The notes beneath the pieces were generated by a model, which saw nothing but the letters and a program-made list of their open reading frames with translations, did not search any database and was not told the DNA's origin. A stretch of DNA of 45,598 nt, from the NCBI GenBank assembly GCA_903954065.1, contig CAJBME010000234.1, positions 1 to 45,598 on the forward strand, in the 5' to 3' direction. This document shows, in pieces, positions 45,487 through 45,598 of the stretch. Position 1 is the stretch's first letter. Every line of letters starts with the position of its first letter. Position numbers and translations under genes: made by a program. This DNA is from an uncultured bacterium (lineage in GTDB: Bacteria > Verrucomicrobiota > Verrucomicrobiia > Verrucomicrobiales > V1-33).

Positions 45487-45598
45487 AAAGCAAGGATAGT
45501 GCTGATATACGTGTCTAGCAATTCGGGAATCCTCTTTATTTGGCTGCTGTAGCTGCTGAATCCAAGCCGCTTCCATGTTCAATGCGGCTAGAGAAAAA

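Noticed and set aside
44712..45488. Plus-strand open frame of 258 codons
   Set aside because: Runs antisense through the RelE/RelB pair and across the dispersed repeat; no coherent domain.

Overview
The window looks like chromosomal DNA of a GC-rich Gram-negative bacterium. I would place it in Verrucomicrobiota (PVC group). This is inferred from the combination of genes, not from a marker search: an RHS polymorphic toxin with a Ser/Pro-rich N-terminus, a family II pyrophosphatase carrying CBS and DRTGG inserts, a prepilin-type giant protein with Delta-60 repeats, a DUF3311 plus sodium symporter pair, and dnaG next to rpoD. No rRNA, tRNA, CRISPR array, intact insertion sequence or replication origin was recognised.

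Layout. (1) 91-7178, minus strand: a 2156-residue RHS protein ending in a deaminase-like toxin tip (HAE plus PC-x6-C), followed 5 bp later by a small candidate immunity gene. (2) 7338-13088, plus strand: a glycan-modification cluster with an FkbM-type methyltransferase, a two-domain glycosyltransferase, and two further glycosyltransferase genes that are both broken. The GT9-like gene has a one-base loss in a G run near 11771; the GT4-like gene has an in-frame TAG at 12708. (3) 13089-13788: gene-poor DNA with one copy of a dispersed repeat. (4) 13789-14040: an orphan ribbon-helix-helix (antitoxin-like) gene. (5) 14219-18914, minus strand: a MacAB/TolC-type tripartite export operon, with the last genes overlapping by ATGA. 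(6) 19187-21001, plus strand: a DUF3311 protein and a sodium:solute symporter. (7) 21141-25003, minus strand: dnaG then rpoD, the housekeeping macromolecular-synthesis pair. (8) 25105-26748, plus strand: a secreted protein with a decayed metalloprotease-like core. (9) 26851-43791, minus strand: a probable operon of a 4676-residue pseudopilin-like giant, a translationally coupled zinc-ribbon membrane protein (TAATG overlap) and the CBS/DRTGG pyrophosphatase. (10) 43900-44484, plus strand: scpB, divergent from the giant gene across an unusually AT-rich promoter region. (11) 45030-45486, minus strand: a RelE/RelB-type toxin-antitoxin pair, with the second, inverted copy of the dispersed repeat just downstream.

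The most unusual object is the giant gene (29761-43791). It starts with a type IV prepilin signal, carries ten propeller-like repeats of about 710 bp with two extra units of about 870 bp, and ends in a seven-blade Delta-60 propeller. That propeller appears to be interrupted by a series of domains inserted one inside another. The second notable theme is conflict and surface biology: an RHS deaminase toxin with its immunity gene lies beside a decaying glycosylation cluster.
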